Origin: Selenomonas sp.
Lineage (GTDB): Bacteria > Bacillota > Negativicutes > Selenomonadales > Selenomonadaceae
DNA length: 56,236 nucleotides
NCBI RefSeq assembly: GCF_022771645.1
Contig: NZ_JALFCU010000017.1
Location: 1 to 56,236, forward strand
Direction: 5' to 3'
The notes beneath the pieces are model-generated. The model worked only from the letters and a program-made list of their open reading frames with translations. It was not told the DNA's origin and did no database searches. Position 1 is the first letter of the stretch; each line of letters opens with the position of its first letter. The position numbers were made by a program, and so were the translations under genes. This document shows positions 40,226-49,412 of this stretch, piece after piece.

Positions 40226-41248
40226 CTACACCATGCAATGTTTCGGTTGTTTCAACGAATCCGGCGTGCGGAGGGCGAACGAGCAGAGTGCGCCGAAGAT
40301 GGCGACGAGCCAGAGGCACTGGAGCGCTGCCGCGATGCCGTACGTGTCGGCGGCGCGGCCGATGAGCGGCGTGACGAGGCCGCCGAACGTCGTCGTGAGG
40401 CCGAGCGTCACGCCGGAGGCGAAGCCGATGTTTTTCGAGAGGTACGTCTGGCCGAGCACGACCGCCGAGCTGTACGGCGCGAAGAGCGAGAACGCGACGA
40501 GCGGCAGCAGGAGCAGCGCGAGCGTGAGGCTCGTGCTGTTGACGAGCAGGAACATCGCTGGGATCATGACGAAGAACGAGACGCGCAGCACGCATACATA
40601 GTCGAGCCGGTCGGCGAGGATGCCGCCGAAGTACGTGATGACCGCGCCGAGCGCGAAGAGGATCGTCAGCGCGAAGCTGCCCGTCGCCGCCGTCGCCGAG
40701 AGCACGCTGATGAGGTAGAGCGGCAGGAACGCATTGCAGCCGTCGAAGCCGATGGAACGCGCAAAAATCAAGACCGTGAGCTTGCCGAACGAGCGCCAAT
40801 CGTTCTTTGCTTCGCTGGCCGCGCCGCCAGCCGTCGCAATCGGCTCCTGCACCTGCATGTCGCGCAGGATGTCCGGCATCCGATGGTGCAGGATGAGCGC
40901 AACGGCAGTGTTGAAGACGGCGTAGAACAGCAGGCCCTCGATGCCGACGACATACGCGCAGAAACCAGCGAACAGGGGACCAGCGGCGAAGCCGGCGTTG
41001 CCGCCGACGGAGAACGTGCCGAGCGGCGCGAACCACGGCCGCGACACGCGGTCAGAGTAATAGCCGAACACAGGCTGCAAGATGGACGACAGCAAGATGT
41101 TCGCAAAGACGATCGTGCCGGCGTCCTGATAGCTCCAGCCGCACGTCGCGATGAAGTACGGCAGGAGCGCGGGAATCGCGCCCTGCGCCCAATCGATGGC
41201 GAAATGGCCGACGGTGAACAGATAAATGCGCGGATCGAAACGATGCAT
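40226..41248 (-). CDS. MFS transporter, Fsr-like paralog with an internal deletion
   Basis: 340 residues. Nearly colinear with the intact paralog at 36434-37603, but PWFAPLG is joined directly to TFSVGGN, whereas the paralog has 56 other residues there (PVISGVSLAVLPFVTDYWLI through KALGA). The loss, about 165 bp in frame, removes two membrane helices and the YHPEAAR motif, so function is doubtful. ATG 41248 is chosen from GGGAG spacing; GTG 41257 lies too near it. Confidence 0.82.
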   Translation of the reverse strand: MHRFDPRIYLFTVGHFAIDWAQGAIPALLPYFIATCGWSYQDAGTIVFANILLSSILQPVFGYYSDRVSRPWFAPLGTFSVGGNAGFAAGPLFAGFCAYVVGIEGLLFYAVFNTAVALILHHRMPDILRDMQVQEPIATAGGAASEAKNDWRSFGKLTVLIFARSIGFDGCNAFLPLYLISVLSATAATGSFALTILFALGAVITYFGGILADRLDYVCVLRVSFFVMIPAMFLLVNSTSLTLALLLLPLVAFSLFAPYSSAVVLGQTYLSKNIGFASGVTLGLTTTFGGLVTPLIGRAADTYGIAAALQCLWLVAIFGALCSFALRTPDSLKQPKHCMV

Positions 41249-41398
41249 GATGTTCACGCTCCCTTGTGATCTACTGGTGTTTGTTTTCGCTTTCTGGTAT
41301 CATTATAGGATAACGATGGAAGATTTATAGAGATAATATCGCCGATAATTAGCAATATATCGTCAGAAATGATTCATTCTCCCAAAGGAGCGATTCCC

Positions 41399-42280
41399 AT
41401 GGCAGCCAGCTACTTCGAAGCGGAAAATCCGAACGCGGAAGCCGCCTTCCCTTATCTCGTGCGCGAGGTCGCGCACGGCAAGAGCACGACGTTTGATCCC
41501 GCGTTTCACACGATGCATTGGCATTCGGACGTGCAATTCCTCTACGTCGCGGACGGCACGGTCGACGTGCAGACGCTTGACGCGCTTGCCACAGTCAAAA
41601 AAAACGAGGCGCTTTTCCTCGCCCCGAATGTCGTCCATTGCATCCGCGCCGCACAGACGGCGCACTACTATAATTTTCTGTTTCCTGCCGACCAATTGCG
41701 CTTCCTGCCCGGCAGTCCCGCAAACGACGACCTCGCGCCCGTCCTCGACGGCACGTCGCTGCCGCTGTTCCGTCTGACTGCCGCCGAATCATGGCAACGA
41801 GAAGCGCTCGCCCGCTTACAAGCGCTCACCCGCTTCACGAAGGAGCGACCGCCCGCTTTTTCTGCGACGATCCTCGTGCATTTTTTCGAACTCGTGCTGC
41901 TGCTGCGCACGCACGCACCGTTCGCCGCCACTGCAGAGCGCGACGACGCGGATACGGTGCGCACGAAACACATTCTCCAATACATCGCCGCGCACTACGC
42001 CGAGGACATCACGCTTGACACGCTCGCCGCGAGCGCGAACTGCAGCAAGTCCGCCTGCCTGCGCGCGTTCCGCGCCACGCTCCAGACGACGCCATACAAA
42101 TATCTCATCGAATACCGTCTCGAACAGGCCGCGCTGCTGCTGCGCCAGACGAACGAGCCCGTCGCCGCCATCGCCGAGGCCGTCGGCTTCCATCATGTCA
42201 GCCTGTTCGGCAAATCGTTCAAGGCGAAGACCGGCGAGACGCCGCACGCGTATCGGAACGCAAAACAGCCCCGTGCATAA
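41399..42280 (+). CDS. AraC-family transcriptional regulator
   Basis: 293 residues. An N-terminal cupin-like sensing domain (about 1-150, HTMHWHSDVQFLYVADGTVD) is followed by two helix-turn-helix motifs (about 190-290, LDTLAASANCSKSACLRAFR and AIAEAVGFHHVSLFGKSFKA). ATG 41399 has AAAGGAG upstream. It is divergent from the truncated MFS gene, which may be its target. The last codons lie in the terminator stem. Confidence 0.92.
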   Translation: MAASYFEAENPNAEAAFPYLVREVAHGKSTTFDPAFHTMHWHSDVQFLYVADGTVDVQTLDALATVKKNEALFLAPNVVHCIRAAQTAHYYNFLFPADQLRFLPGSPANDDLAPVLDGTSLPLFRLTAAESWQREALARLQALTRFTKERPPAFSATILVHFFELVLLLRTHAPFAATAERDDADTVRTKHILQYIAAHYAEDITLDTLAASANCSKSACLRAFRATLQTTPYKYLIEYRLEQAALLLRQTNEPVAAIAEAVGFHHVSLFGKSFKAKTGETPHAYRNAKQPRA

Positions 42281-42300
42281 AGCACGAGGCTGTTTTGCGT
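42258..42300. terminator. Bidirectional terminator overlapping the end of the AraC gene
   Basis: A stem of about 18 bp with one mismatch (ACGCAAAACAGCC.CGTGC / GCACG.GGCTGTTTTGCGT) around the loop ATAAA, which includes the AraC stop codon. It sits between the convergent AraC and GGDEF genes. Confidence 0.85.
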
Positions 42301-42314
42301 TCGCTTGCTGTCAT

Positions 42315-43994
42315 TTATGATTCGACCTCGACGCGGTTCCGTCCGCCTTCTTTCGCGCGGTAGAGGGCCGCGTCGACACGCTCGAAGAGGTTTTCCTTCG
42401 TGTCGCCGGCGCCGTGCCACGTCGCGACGCCGATGCTCGTCGTGATCTGCCGCGCGTGGAGGCTCAGCGTCGCGATGCGCTGGCGCAGGTTCTCCGCGAT
42501 CTGCGCAGCGGCGATGAGATTGCAGTCCGGCAGCAGCACGATGAACTCCTCGCCGCCCCACCGCAGGAAAGGCTGTGCGTCCGTGAGCTCGTGGCGGATG
42601 GCGACGGCGAAGCCCGCGAGGACTTCGTCGCCGGCCTCGTGGCCGAACGTGTCGTTGAAGCCTTTGAAATGGTCGATGTCGAACATCAGGACGGAGAACG
42701 GATGCTGCTTGACGCGCGCGTCGCGGATCGCGCCGATGAGCAGCGGCTCGTACATCGAGCGCGTCAGGCAATGCGTCAGCGTGTCGTACTCCTCGTGCGC
42801 ACGCGCGGCGGCGATGTCGCTCGCGAGGCTGTCCGCCTGTGCGCCGAGCTGCCGCTCGCGGTCGACGAAATCATGCAGCACGGCGAGGAGGAACGCGGCG
42901 AGCGCGAAGATGCCGAACGGCGACACGTAGAAGTTGAACGGCAAAAACGAGAAAAACGAGTTGATGCCGTCGACGACGCCGAGGCCCGTGAACGCCGCGA
43001 TCGGCACGAGGAGCGCTTTGCAGTACGGGCTGCCATGCCGCGCCGATCGGTACGTCCAGTAGAACGCGACGGGCTCGTAAATCGCGATGAACAGGAAATA
43101 AAACGGCATGAGGTTCTTCAGCGCGTGCCAGCCGAGCATCTCGCCGACGATGGCCGTGAACATCAGGAGGCCGTAGCCGCGCATGATCCAGCGGACGCCG
43201 GCGCGGAAGCGCTGCTCGATGACCTCATAAATGATGTAATTCGCCGTGATCGGCAGGAGATACGCCGCGAGCGACATCATGTACCAGCAGAGCGGCACGT
43301 CGCGGATCACGAGGAAGTTCGCCTGGATGCCCGAGAACGACCAGACGGCGAAGACGCCGAGGAACGACAGCAGCGCGCGATAGAGGCGGCGGTTCGTCTT
43401 TTCGCGCACATAGAAGAACAGCGCGACGATGAACATGGCGACGGCGACGGGCAGCGTGATCATGAACGTCGCGTCAAACAGGAAGACGCGCGCCATATTC
43501 ATGCGATCCGTGTCGATGTAGAAATAATGGAGCTTGCCGAGCTCGCGCGGGAACGGCCCGTAGCACTCGATCGTGAACTGATGCCCCGCCGCGCCCGGCG
43601 GCAGCTCGATGTAGTGCCACGAACTCCCGCCGCCCGAGAACGACGGCGCGAGCGCGCCGTACTGGTAAACGGGCTTGTCATCGATCCAGACGCGCACCGT
43701 CTGCCCCGACGTGCCGAAGAGGATGGTCGCGCCGTCCGGCGTGTCATCCGCGAGACGCGTCGTGAGCCAGACAGAGCGCGCGCCCTCATGGAGCGGCGGC
43801 GCCTCCGGGAAATCGAAAATCGCCCAATGCTCGTCCTGCGCCATCGCCGACCACGCCCAGACCACCGCCTGCTCCTCCGGCACCGTATCCGCACTCTCGC
43901 GGTAAAGCCAGAGGCCGTCTTCCGAGGCTGCCGCCGGCGTCGCGGGAAACACGAAGGCCAAGAGCAGGCCGAACAACAAAATGATCTTTCGCAT
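42315..43994 (-). CDS. Membrane diguanylate cyclase with periplasmic sensor domain
   Basis: 559 residues. A signal peptide (about 1-23) is followed by an extracytoplasmic beta-rich domain (about 25-165) of the 7TMR-DISM kind, about seven membrane helices (170-375), a short coiled coil and a GGDEF domain (about 395-559). The active site RWGGEEFIVLL and FDIDHFKGFNDTFGH are intact, so c-di-GMP synthesis is likely. ATG 43994 starts 7 bp after the upstream cyclase gene. Confidence 0.92.
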   Translation of the reverse strand: MRKIILLFGLLLAFVFPATPAAASEDGLWLYRESADTVPEEQAVVWAWSAMAQDEHWAIFDFPEAPPLHEGARSVWLTTRLADDTPDGATILFGTSGQTVRVWIDDKPVYQYGALAPSFSGGGSSWHYIELPPGAAGHQFTIECYGPFPRELGKLHYFYIDTDRMNMARVFLFDATFMITLPVAVAMFIVALFFYVREKTNRRLYRALLSFLGVFAVWSFSGIQANFLVIRDVPLCWYMMSLAAYLLPITANYIIYEVIEQRFRAGVRWIMRGYGLLMFTAIVGEMLGWHALKNLMPFYFLFIAIYEPVAFYWTYRSARHGSPYCKALLVPIAAFTGLGVVDGINSFFSFLPFNFYVSPFGIFALAAFLLAVLHDFVDRERQLGAQADSLASDIAAARAHEEYDTLTHCLTRSMYEPLLIGAIRDARVKQHPFSVLMFDIDHFKGFNDTFGHEAGDEVLAGFAVAIRHELTDAQPFLRWGGEEFIVLLPDCNLIAAAQIAENLRQRIATLSLHARQITTSIGVATWHGAGDTKENLFERVDAALYRAKEGGRNRVEVES

Positions 43995-44001
43995 GAGTCG
44001 T

Positions 44002-45249
44002 TCAACCTCCCTGAGCCGTCTTCGCCGGCGGCTCGACGCGCAGGCAGTTGCGGCCGTCGCCTTTTGCCTCGTAGAGCGCCGCGTCGGCGCGCTGGAACAG
44101 CTTTTCCGCCGTATCGAAGCTGCCGTGCCACGTGCTCGCGCCGATGCTGACCGTCACGTGCTGGCCGCAGACGACGACGGACTCGCCGACCCGGCGGCGG
44201 ATCGTGTTGCCGAGCACGGCGGCCTCGTCGAGGTCCGCGCCGCTGCACAGCACGATGAACTCCTCGCCGCCCCAGCGGAAGAACGGCTTCCGCTTGTCGA
44301 GCATCTGCCGCACCGTCCCGGCAAAGCGCCGCAGCACCTCGTCGCCCGCCTCGTGGCCGTACGTATCGTTATAGTTTTTGAAATGGTCGATGTCGAACAT
44401 CAGGAATGCGAGCGGCCGCCCGCTCTGCCGCACGGCCGTGATCTCCTCGCGGAGCGTCATCTCGAAGCTCAAGCGGTTGCGGCAGCCCGTCAGCACGTCG
44501 ACCTCCGCGCGCTCTTGCGCGATGGCCGCCTGGTACGCGAGGTGGACGGTCGCATCCTCGAGCGAATGCTCGCGCACGAGGCGGTCTTGGAGGAACTGCA
44601 TGACGACGATGAAAAAGCTGAACACGCCGAACGGCATGACATGCGTCGGCATCGCCGTGAAATGCGCCGCCTCGTTCACGCCGTCGACGACGCCGAGCAC
44701 CGTCACGAGCACGAACGGGAACAGCATGGACCAGCTATTGCGGTTGCCGAGCCGCGCCGACCGCCAGAGCTGCCAGAACACGTAGCCCTCGAGGAACGGC
44801 AGCGTCCCGTAGAGGATCGGCAACAGTCGCGCATAGCCGTCAAAGCCGAACGCCTCGCTGACCGTCGCGAGGAAGAAGCACGCGATGTTCCCCGCGATGA
44901 CGGCAAGCACGCCGCGCCGCCGCTCGGGCTCGAGCGCCGCATAGCCGACGTAGTTGCCGGAGACCGGCACGAGGTACAGCATCGCCATCGAGGCATGCCG
45001 CCAGAACTCATCAGTCAAAAACGCCTCGTGCACGATGTTCGAATCCGCCGTCGTCCAGAGCATGAACACGACGAGATATTGCAGCAGCGCGACATAGAGC
45101 CGCCGCGCCTCCGACGCGCGGCTCGCGTACACGAGCAAGATCGCGAGCAGCAAAAACGCGACCGGCAGCGCGATGACATACGGCAGGTCGTAGAAAAACG
45201 TGTCAATGACCTGCCGCGCTGCGGGCGTTGTGATCAGTAAATCACCCAT
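44002..45249 (-). CDS. Membrane diguanylate cyclase without periplasmic domain
   Basis: 415 residues. About seven membrane helices (25-235) lead to a GGDEF domain (about 250-410) with intact RWGGEEFIVLC and FDIDHFKNYNDTYGH. It is a paralog of the next gene but lacks its signal peptide and periplasmic domain. ATG 45249 is chosen from AAAGGAG upstream; the frame is open 10 codons further. Tandem with the 42315-43994 gene. Confidence 0.92.
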   Translation of the reverse strand: MGDLLITTPAARQVIDTFFYDLPYVIALPVAFLLLAILLVYASRASEARRLYVALLQYLVVFMLWTTADSNIVHEAFLTDEFWRHASMAMLYLVPVSGNYVGYAALEPERRRGVLAVIAGNIACFFLATVSEAFGFDGYARLLPILYGTLPFLEGYVFWQLWRSARLGNRNSWSMLFPFVLVTVLGVVDGVNEAAHFTAMPTHVMPFGVFSFFIVVMQFLQDRLVREHSLEDATVHLAYQAAIAQERAEVDVLTGCRNRLSFEMTLREEITAVRQSGRPLAFLMFDIDHFKNYNDTYGHEAGDEVLRRFAGTVRQMLDKRKPFFRWGGEEFIVLCSGADLDEAAVLGNTIRRRVGESVVVCGQHVTVSIGASTWHGSFDTAEKLFQRADAALYEAKGDGRNCLRVEPPAKTAQGG

Positions 45250-45346
45250 ACGGAACTCCTTTTCTGTTGTCCCTGCCAAAAAGGCAACTAGGCGTATTTT
45301 CCCAGAAACGGCCGGTCATGTCAAGACATATTTCCCATAAATGTGC

Positions 45347-45383
45347 AAAAAGCTCCTCCCATGCAAACGAGGAGGAGCTTTTC
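45347..45383 (-). terminator. Terminator of pfkA
   Basis: 12-bp stem AAAAGCTCCTCC (45348-45359) / GGAGGAGCTTTT (45371-45382) with T residues on both strands. Confidence 0.85.
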
Positions 45384-45400
45384 TGTTCCATTGTATTGTT

Positions 45401-46366
45401 TTACGCCAAGACGCGCGCGAGGCGAGCGAGTTCCGGATCGAGCGTCTTCGTATTGTTGACGGAGTCGAACAGGTTGATCGAGACGACCTTGCCCTGCTCG
45501 AAGCCGAACACGACATCCGACGCGCCCGAGATGATCGCGAGCGCCGCTTTTTCACCGAGCATCGAGGCCTTCATGCGGTCTTCGACCGTCGGCGAGCCGC
45601 CGCGCTGGATATGGCCGAGCACGGACACGCGCGTGTCGATGCCCGTGCGGTCCTCGATGATCTTGCCGAGCCCCATGCCGTCGCCCGCGCCCTCGGCGAT
45701 GACGATGAGGCAATAGCGCTTGCCGCCCTCGTACTGCGCCTTGATGTCTTCGCACATCTGCTCGAGGTCGTACTTGACCTCCGGGACGAGCACGTACTCC
45801 GCGCCGCCCGCGATGCCCGACATCATGGCGAGCCAGCCGGACGTATGCCCCATGACTTCGACGACCATGATGCGGCGGTGCGCCGAAGCCGTATCACGGA
45901 GCTTATTCAGCGCGTCGACAATCGTGTTCGCCGCTGTGTCGCAGCCGATCGTGTAGTCCGTGCCCCAGACATCGTTGTCGATCGTGCCCGGCAGGCCGAC
46001 GATGGGGATGCCCGTCTCTTTCGAGAGCATCGAGCCGCCCGTGAGGCTGCCGTCGCCGCCGATGATGACGAGGCCTTCGATGCCGTGCTTCTTCAGGTTT
46101 TCATAGCCCTTTTTGCGGCCTTCCGGCGTCTTGAACTCCGGGCAGCGCGCCGTGCCGAGGAACGTGCCGCCACGCTGCACGATATCGCTGACGCTGCGGC
46201 CCGTGAGCTCGACGATGTCATCCTTCAGCATGCCGTCATAGCCGTCATGGATGCCGAAAACCTTGATGCCCTCATAGATGGCCGTGCGCACGACGGCACG
46301 CGCCGCCGCGTTCATGCCCGGGCTGTCTCCGCCAGACGTCATGATGGCAATCGCATTCTTGATCAT
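45401..46366 (-). CDS. pfkA: ATP-dependent 6-phosphofructokinase
   Basis: Glycolytic enzyme phosphorylating fructose-6-phosphate (321 residues, usual bacterial length). TSGGDSPGMNAA binds ATP, GGDGSLTGG is next, and the catalytic Asp is in GTIDNDVWGTDYTIGCDTA. MGHTSGW and LGHIQRGGSP bind the sugar phosphate. The GGDGS Gly points to ATP rather than pyrophosphate. Single gene with its own promoter at 46433-46461. It may also handle tagatose-6-phosphate, which is inference. Confidence 0.96.
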   Translation of the reverse strand: MIKNAIAIMTSGGDSPGMNAAARAVVRTAIYEGIKVFGIHDGYDGMLKDDIVELTGRSVSDIVQRGGTFLGTARCPEFKTPEGRKKGYENLKKHGIEGLVIIGGDGSLTGGSMLSKETGIPIVGLPGTIDNDVWGTDYTIGCDTAANTIVDALNKLRDTASAHRRIMVVEVMGHTSGWLAMMSGIAGGAEYVLVPEVKYDLEQMCEDIKAQYEGGKRYCLIVIAEGAGDGMGLGKIIEDRTGIDTRVSVLGHIQRGGSPTVEDRMKASMLGEKAALAIISGASDVVFGFEQGKVVSINLFDSVNNTKTLDPELARLARVLA

Positions 46367-46432
46367 GTTCGCATCTCCCCTGCTGTATCAAGTCGGGTTT
46401 CCCCTTCATATATCTTCGCATAGCTTATCTTT

Positions 46433-46461
46433 ATTGTAATGAATTTTCGTTCCTTTGTAAA
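46433..46461 (-). promoter_or_regulatory. pfkA promoter
   Basis: On the minus strand -35 TTTACA, 17-bp spacer, -10 TACAAT, about 65 bp before the start codon. Confidence 0.72.
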
Positions 46462-46495
46462 GAAAAAATCGCGCACTTTGTTCCTATCCATACAC

Positions 46496-46525
46496 GAAAA
46501 CAGCCGCCCGGAGGCGGCTGTTTTC
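46496..46525 (-). terminator. Terminator of the mannose-family PTS operon
   Basis: 13-bp stem GAAAACAGCCGCC / GGCGGCTGTTTTC with loop CGGA. Confidence 0.85.
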
Positions 46526-46563
46526 ATAGAGGTATGTGAGAGGTGAAAACTGTTTGGTATCGC

Positions 46564-47388
46564 TTATTTCACGTTCATGATGCCGAGGCCGTAGCAGACG
46601 ATGCCGAGCGCGAAGAGGCCGAAGATGATCCAAATCGCGTTGACCTTGCGTTTCATGAGGGACATGCAGGCGAACGTCATGAGCAGCGGGACGAGGCCAG
46701 GCATGAGCTGGTCGAGGATCGTCTGCACCGTCGTGACGACGACTTCGCCTTTGGCGTTCGTGATCGTCGAGACGACGACCGGGATGTTGACGCTCGTCCA
46801 TTTGTTGACGAGAGCGCCCATGACGAACAGGCCGAGGATGGAAGCGCCTTCCGTGATCTTCTGGAGCTTGTTGCCGGCGACGTCCTGCACGATGTCCGTG
46901 CCTTTCGTGTAGCCGTACTTGATGCCGTAGTAGCGGACCCAGAGGCGGATCGCGTTAAAGAGCACGAAGAAGATGATCGGGCCGAGGATGCTGCCGGAGA
47001 TGGCGAACGATGCGCCGAGGGCCGCCGTGATCGGACGGAGCGTGCCCCAGAAAATCGGGTCGCCGACGCCGGCGAGAGGGCCCATCATGCCGACCTTGAT
47101 GCCGTTGATGACGCCGTCAGGGATGTCCGCGCCGTTCGCGCGCTTCTCTTCCATGGCCGCCGTGATGCCGATAATCGGCGCCGTGACGAACGGCTGCGTG
47201 TTGTAGAACTCGAGATGGCGCTTCATGGCCTTCTTGAGTTCCTCGCCCTCATAGAGACGGCGCAGGATCGGCACCATGCCGAATGCATATCCGAGAGCCT
47301 GCATACGTTCCATGTTCCAGGAGCCCTGCAGGAAGTTCGAGCGGACGAACGCCCAGAAAAAATCGCTTTGCGTCAGTTTCTTTTCCAT
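46564..47388 (-). CDS. manZ: PTS mannose-family EIID component
   Basis: Membrane subunit (274 residues) that with EIIC forms the sugar channel. TQSDFFWAFVRSNFLQGSWN at the start and GVGDPIFWGTLRP in the middle are family signatures; membrane helices cluster in the C-terminal half. GGAGG precedes ATG 47388, 21 bp after manY. Sugar specificity (mannose, glucose, fructose, sorbose, glucosamine) cannot be told from the sequence. Confidence 0.94.
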   Translation of the reverse strand: MEKKLTQSDFFWAFVRSNFLQGSWNMERMQALGYAFGMVPILRRLYEGEELKKAMKRHLEFYNTQPFVTAPIIGITAAMEEKRANGADIPDGVINGIKVGMMGPLAGVGDPIFWGTLRPITAALGASFAISGSILGPIIFFVLFNAIRLWVRYYGIKYGYTKGTDIVQDVAGNKLQKITEGASILGLFVMGALVNKWTSVNIPVVVSTITNAKGEVVVTTVQTILDQLMPGLVPLLMTFACMSLMKRKVNAIWIIFGLFALGIVCYGLGIMNVK

Positions 47389-47409
47389 GATCTAATACCT
47401 CCTGCCCGA

Positions 47410-48225
47410 TTAGTCGAGTTCGTCGTCGAGATCGTCGTCAGCACCCGAGGAGCTGCCTGCTGCCGCTGCCGGAGCCGCCGCAACCGCCGCATATTTCGGG
47501 TTGAGCTGGATGTAGACGATCGCGCACACGAGGCCGATGACGCCGAGGGCGACGAGGTTGAAGTTCGTGAACGCAGCGATGACGAAACCGAGGAAGAAGA
47601 ACGGCATGAGGTATTTCGCGCCCATCATGTTGATGACCATCGCATAACCTACGACGACGATGAAGCCGCCGGCGACCTGGAGGCCGCCCGTGACGACCTG
47701 CGGGATGGCGTCGAGCATGGACTGGACAGCGCCGGTGCCGATGTACATGGCGACGAGCGTGGACGGGACGGAAACGCGGAGCGCCTGGATGCCCAGAGCG
47801 CCAAGGTGGCAGAGGTCGATGCCGCGGAGCTCGCCCTTCTCGGCGAAGCCGTCAGCCCAATGCTGGAACACGACCGTCAGCGTACGGCAGAGGATCGTGA
47901 GCACCTGGCCGGCAGCCGCGAGCGGCATCGCGATGGCGATACCAGCGGCGATGTCCTGATGGCCGGCGACGACGAGGATCGTCGAGATGACGGACGCGAG
48001 CGCCGCATCTGGCGCCATGGCAGCGCCGATATTCATCCAGCCGAGTGCGATCATTTCGAGCGTACCACCGATGATGATACCGGTCGTCATATCGCCAAGA
48101 ATAAGACCCGTGACCGTGCAAGCGATGAGCGGACGATGCGTCTGCAGCTCATCAAGCACGGAGCCCATGCCGGCAACGGCCGACACGATAAAGATGAGGA
48201 TGATTTGGATACCGCTAAGTTCCAT
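47410..48225 (-). CDS. manY: PTS mannose-family EIIC component
   Basis: Membrane channel subunit (271 residues), nearly all hydrophobic helices, opening MELSGIQIILIFIVSAVAGM, with GGTLEMIALGWMNIGAAMAP, a family signature. The tail after about residue 240 is unusual: an Ala/Pro/Ser-rich linker ending in an Asp-rich stretch (DDDLDDELD). ATG 48225 is preceded by GGAGGG. Confidence 0.93.
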   Translation of the reverse strand: MELSGIQIILIFIVSAVAGMGSVLDELQTHRPLIACTVTGLILGDMTTGIIIGGTLEMIALGWMNIGAAMAPDAALASVISTILVVAGHQDIAAGIAIAMPLAAAGQVLTILCRTLTVVFQHWADGFAEKGELRGIDLCHLGALGIQALRVSVPSTLVAMYIGTGAVQSMLDAIPQVVTGGLQVAGGFIVVVGYAMVINMMGAKYLMPFFFLGFVIAAFTNFNLVALGVIGLVCAIVYIQLNPKYAAVAAAPAAAAGSSSGADDDLDDELD

Positions 48226-48321
48226 GATGTTTTTCCCTCCAATAAAGTATCTGAAAGATTCCCCCGATGGACGCCCGGGGCCCTCCGGGCATCCACCTTT
48301 ATCCATGCGGGCTGCTTCTCT

Positions 48322-48804
48322 TTATGCTTTCTTGAGCAGCTCCATCATATCCTGTTTCTTGTCCGTATCGACTTTGCGGACTTCGAGCTCGATGCCCTTT
48401 TCATGCAGCTTGTTGAACGCATCGATGTCTTCCGCATCGACGGAGACAGCGGACGAGACCTGCTTCTTGCCCTCGTGGAAGCTCATGCCGCCGATGTTGA
48501 CGCTCTTGATGTCCACGCCATGCTCGACGAGATAAAGCACGCTCGCCGGCTTCGTGAAGAGCAGCAGGCAGCGCTCGTTCTCGTACTTCGGGTTGTTGTA
48601 CACGCGGATCGCCTTGTCGAGCGTGACGACATGGCTCTTCATGCCGGCCGGTGCGACCTGCTTCAGGAGCGTCGCGCGGATCTTGTCGTTTGCGACATCG
48701 TCATCGCAGACGATGATGCGCTGGCAGTTCGTCGCTTTCGACCAGACCGTGGCGACCTGGCCATGGATGAGACGGTCATCGATACGTGCCAATACAATGT
48801 TCAT
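48322..48804 (-). CDS. PTS mannose-family EIIB component
   Basis: Cytoplasmic phosphotransfer subunit (160 residues). The active His is H14 in RIDDRLIHGQVATVW. It starts with TAATG overlapping the EIIA stop, so expression is coupled. EIIA and EIIB are separate proteins here, unlike the fused ManX of E. coli. Confidence 0.94.
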   Translation of the reverse strand: MNIVLARIDDRLIHGQVATVWSKATNCQRIIVCDDDVANDKIRATLLKQVAPAGMKSHVVTLDKAIRVYNNPKYENERCLLLFTKPASVLYLVEHGVDIKSVNIGGMSFHEGKKQVSSAVSVDAEDIDAFNKLHEKGIELEVRKVDTDKKQDMMELLKKA

Positions 48805-49235
48805 TAGAGATCATCCTCCTCGTCTTCTGCGATCTGGCTGGAATGGAACGTCTGCGTGCCGTTCTTGCCCGCCTCGACCGCTTTTGCCATGAGCGCCTGG
48901 ATATCCGAGCCGTCATCGATGAGCTGCGCGCTCGTCATCTCGATGAGCATCGGCAGGTTCACGCCCGTGACGATGCCGTACTTGTCATTCGTCATGACGA
49001 GACGGCACGCGGCGTTGTACGGGCTGCCGCCGAACAGGTCGTTCAGGAACAGCACGCCACCGTCGCAGTCGAGCTCCTTGATCGCGGCCTCGTACTTCTT
49101 CACGACGTCGTCAGGGCCTTCGCCCGGGACGAGCGTGACGGCACGGACGTTCTTCTGTTCGCCGCAGATCATTTCGCAGGACTTCACGAGCTCCTTTGCG
49201 AAAAGGCCATGCGTGCCAACAATGATACCAAACAT
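48804..49235 (-). CDS. PTS mannose-family EIIA component
   Basis: Cytoplasmic subunit (143 residues) that takes phosphate from HPr at H9 in IIVGTHGLFAKEL; FLNDLFGGSPYNAA is also typical. ATG 49235 is preceded by AAAGGAGG; longer reading of the frame upstream crosses the sigma-54 promoter and is rejected. First gene of the operon EIIA-EIIB-EIIC-EIID. Confidence 0.93.
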   Translation of the reverse strand: MFGIIVGTHGLFAKELVKSCEMICGEQKNVRAVTLVPGEGPDDVVKKYEAAIKELDCDGGVLFLNDLFGGSPYNAACRLVMTNDKYGIVTGVNLPMLIEMTSAQLIDDGSDIQALMAKAVEAGKNGTQTFHSSQIAEDEEDDL

Positions 49236-49291
49236 GTCGTTACCTCCTTTGAGCCTCTTTCTCGACTCTTTATGATGACGCCCTATTATAT

Positions 49292-49307
49292 TGCAAGTGG
49301 CGTGCCA
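49292..49307 (-). promoter_or_regulatory. Sigma-54 promoter of the mannose-family PTS operon
   Basis: On the minus strand TGGCACGCCACTTGCA: TGGCAC at -24 and TTGCA at -12, a full match to the RpoN consensus, about 57 bp before the EIIA start. It fits the sigma-54 activator gene just upstream. Confidence 0.9.
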
Positions 49308-49412
49308 ACTTTGTGTATCAAGCATACAAAAAGCATGGAACAAATGCGGGAACGCGGAAACTCGTGCCTTTTTGTGGACTTTTTTCCACCCGAAATTTTC
49401 CAGAAATTTTTC

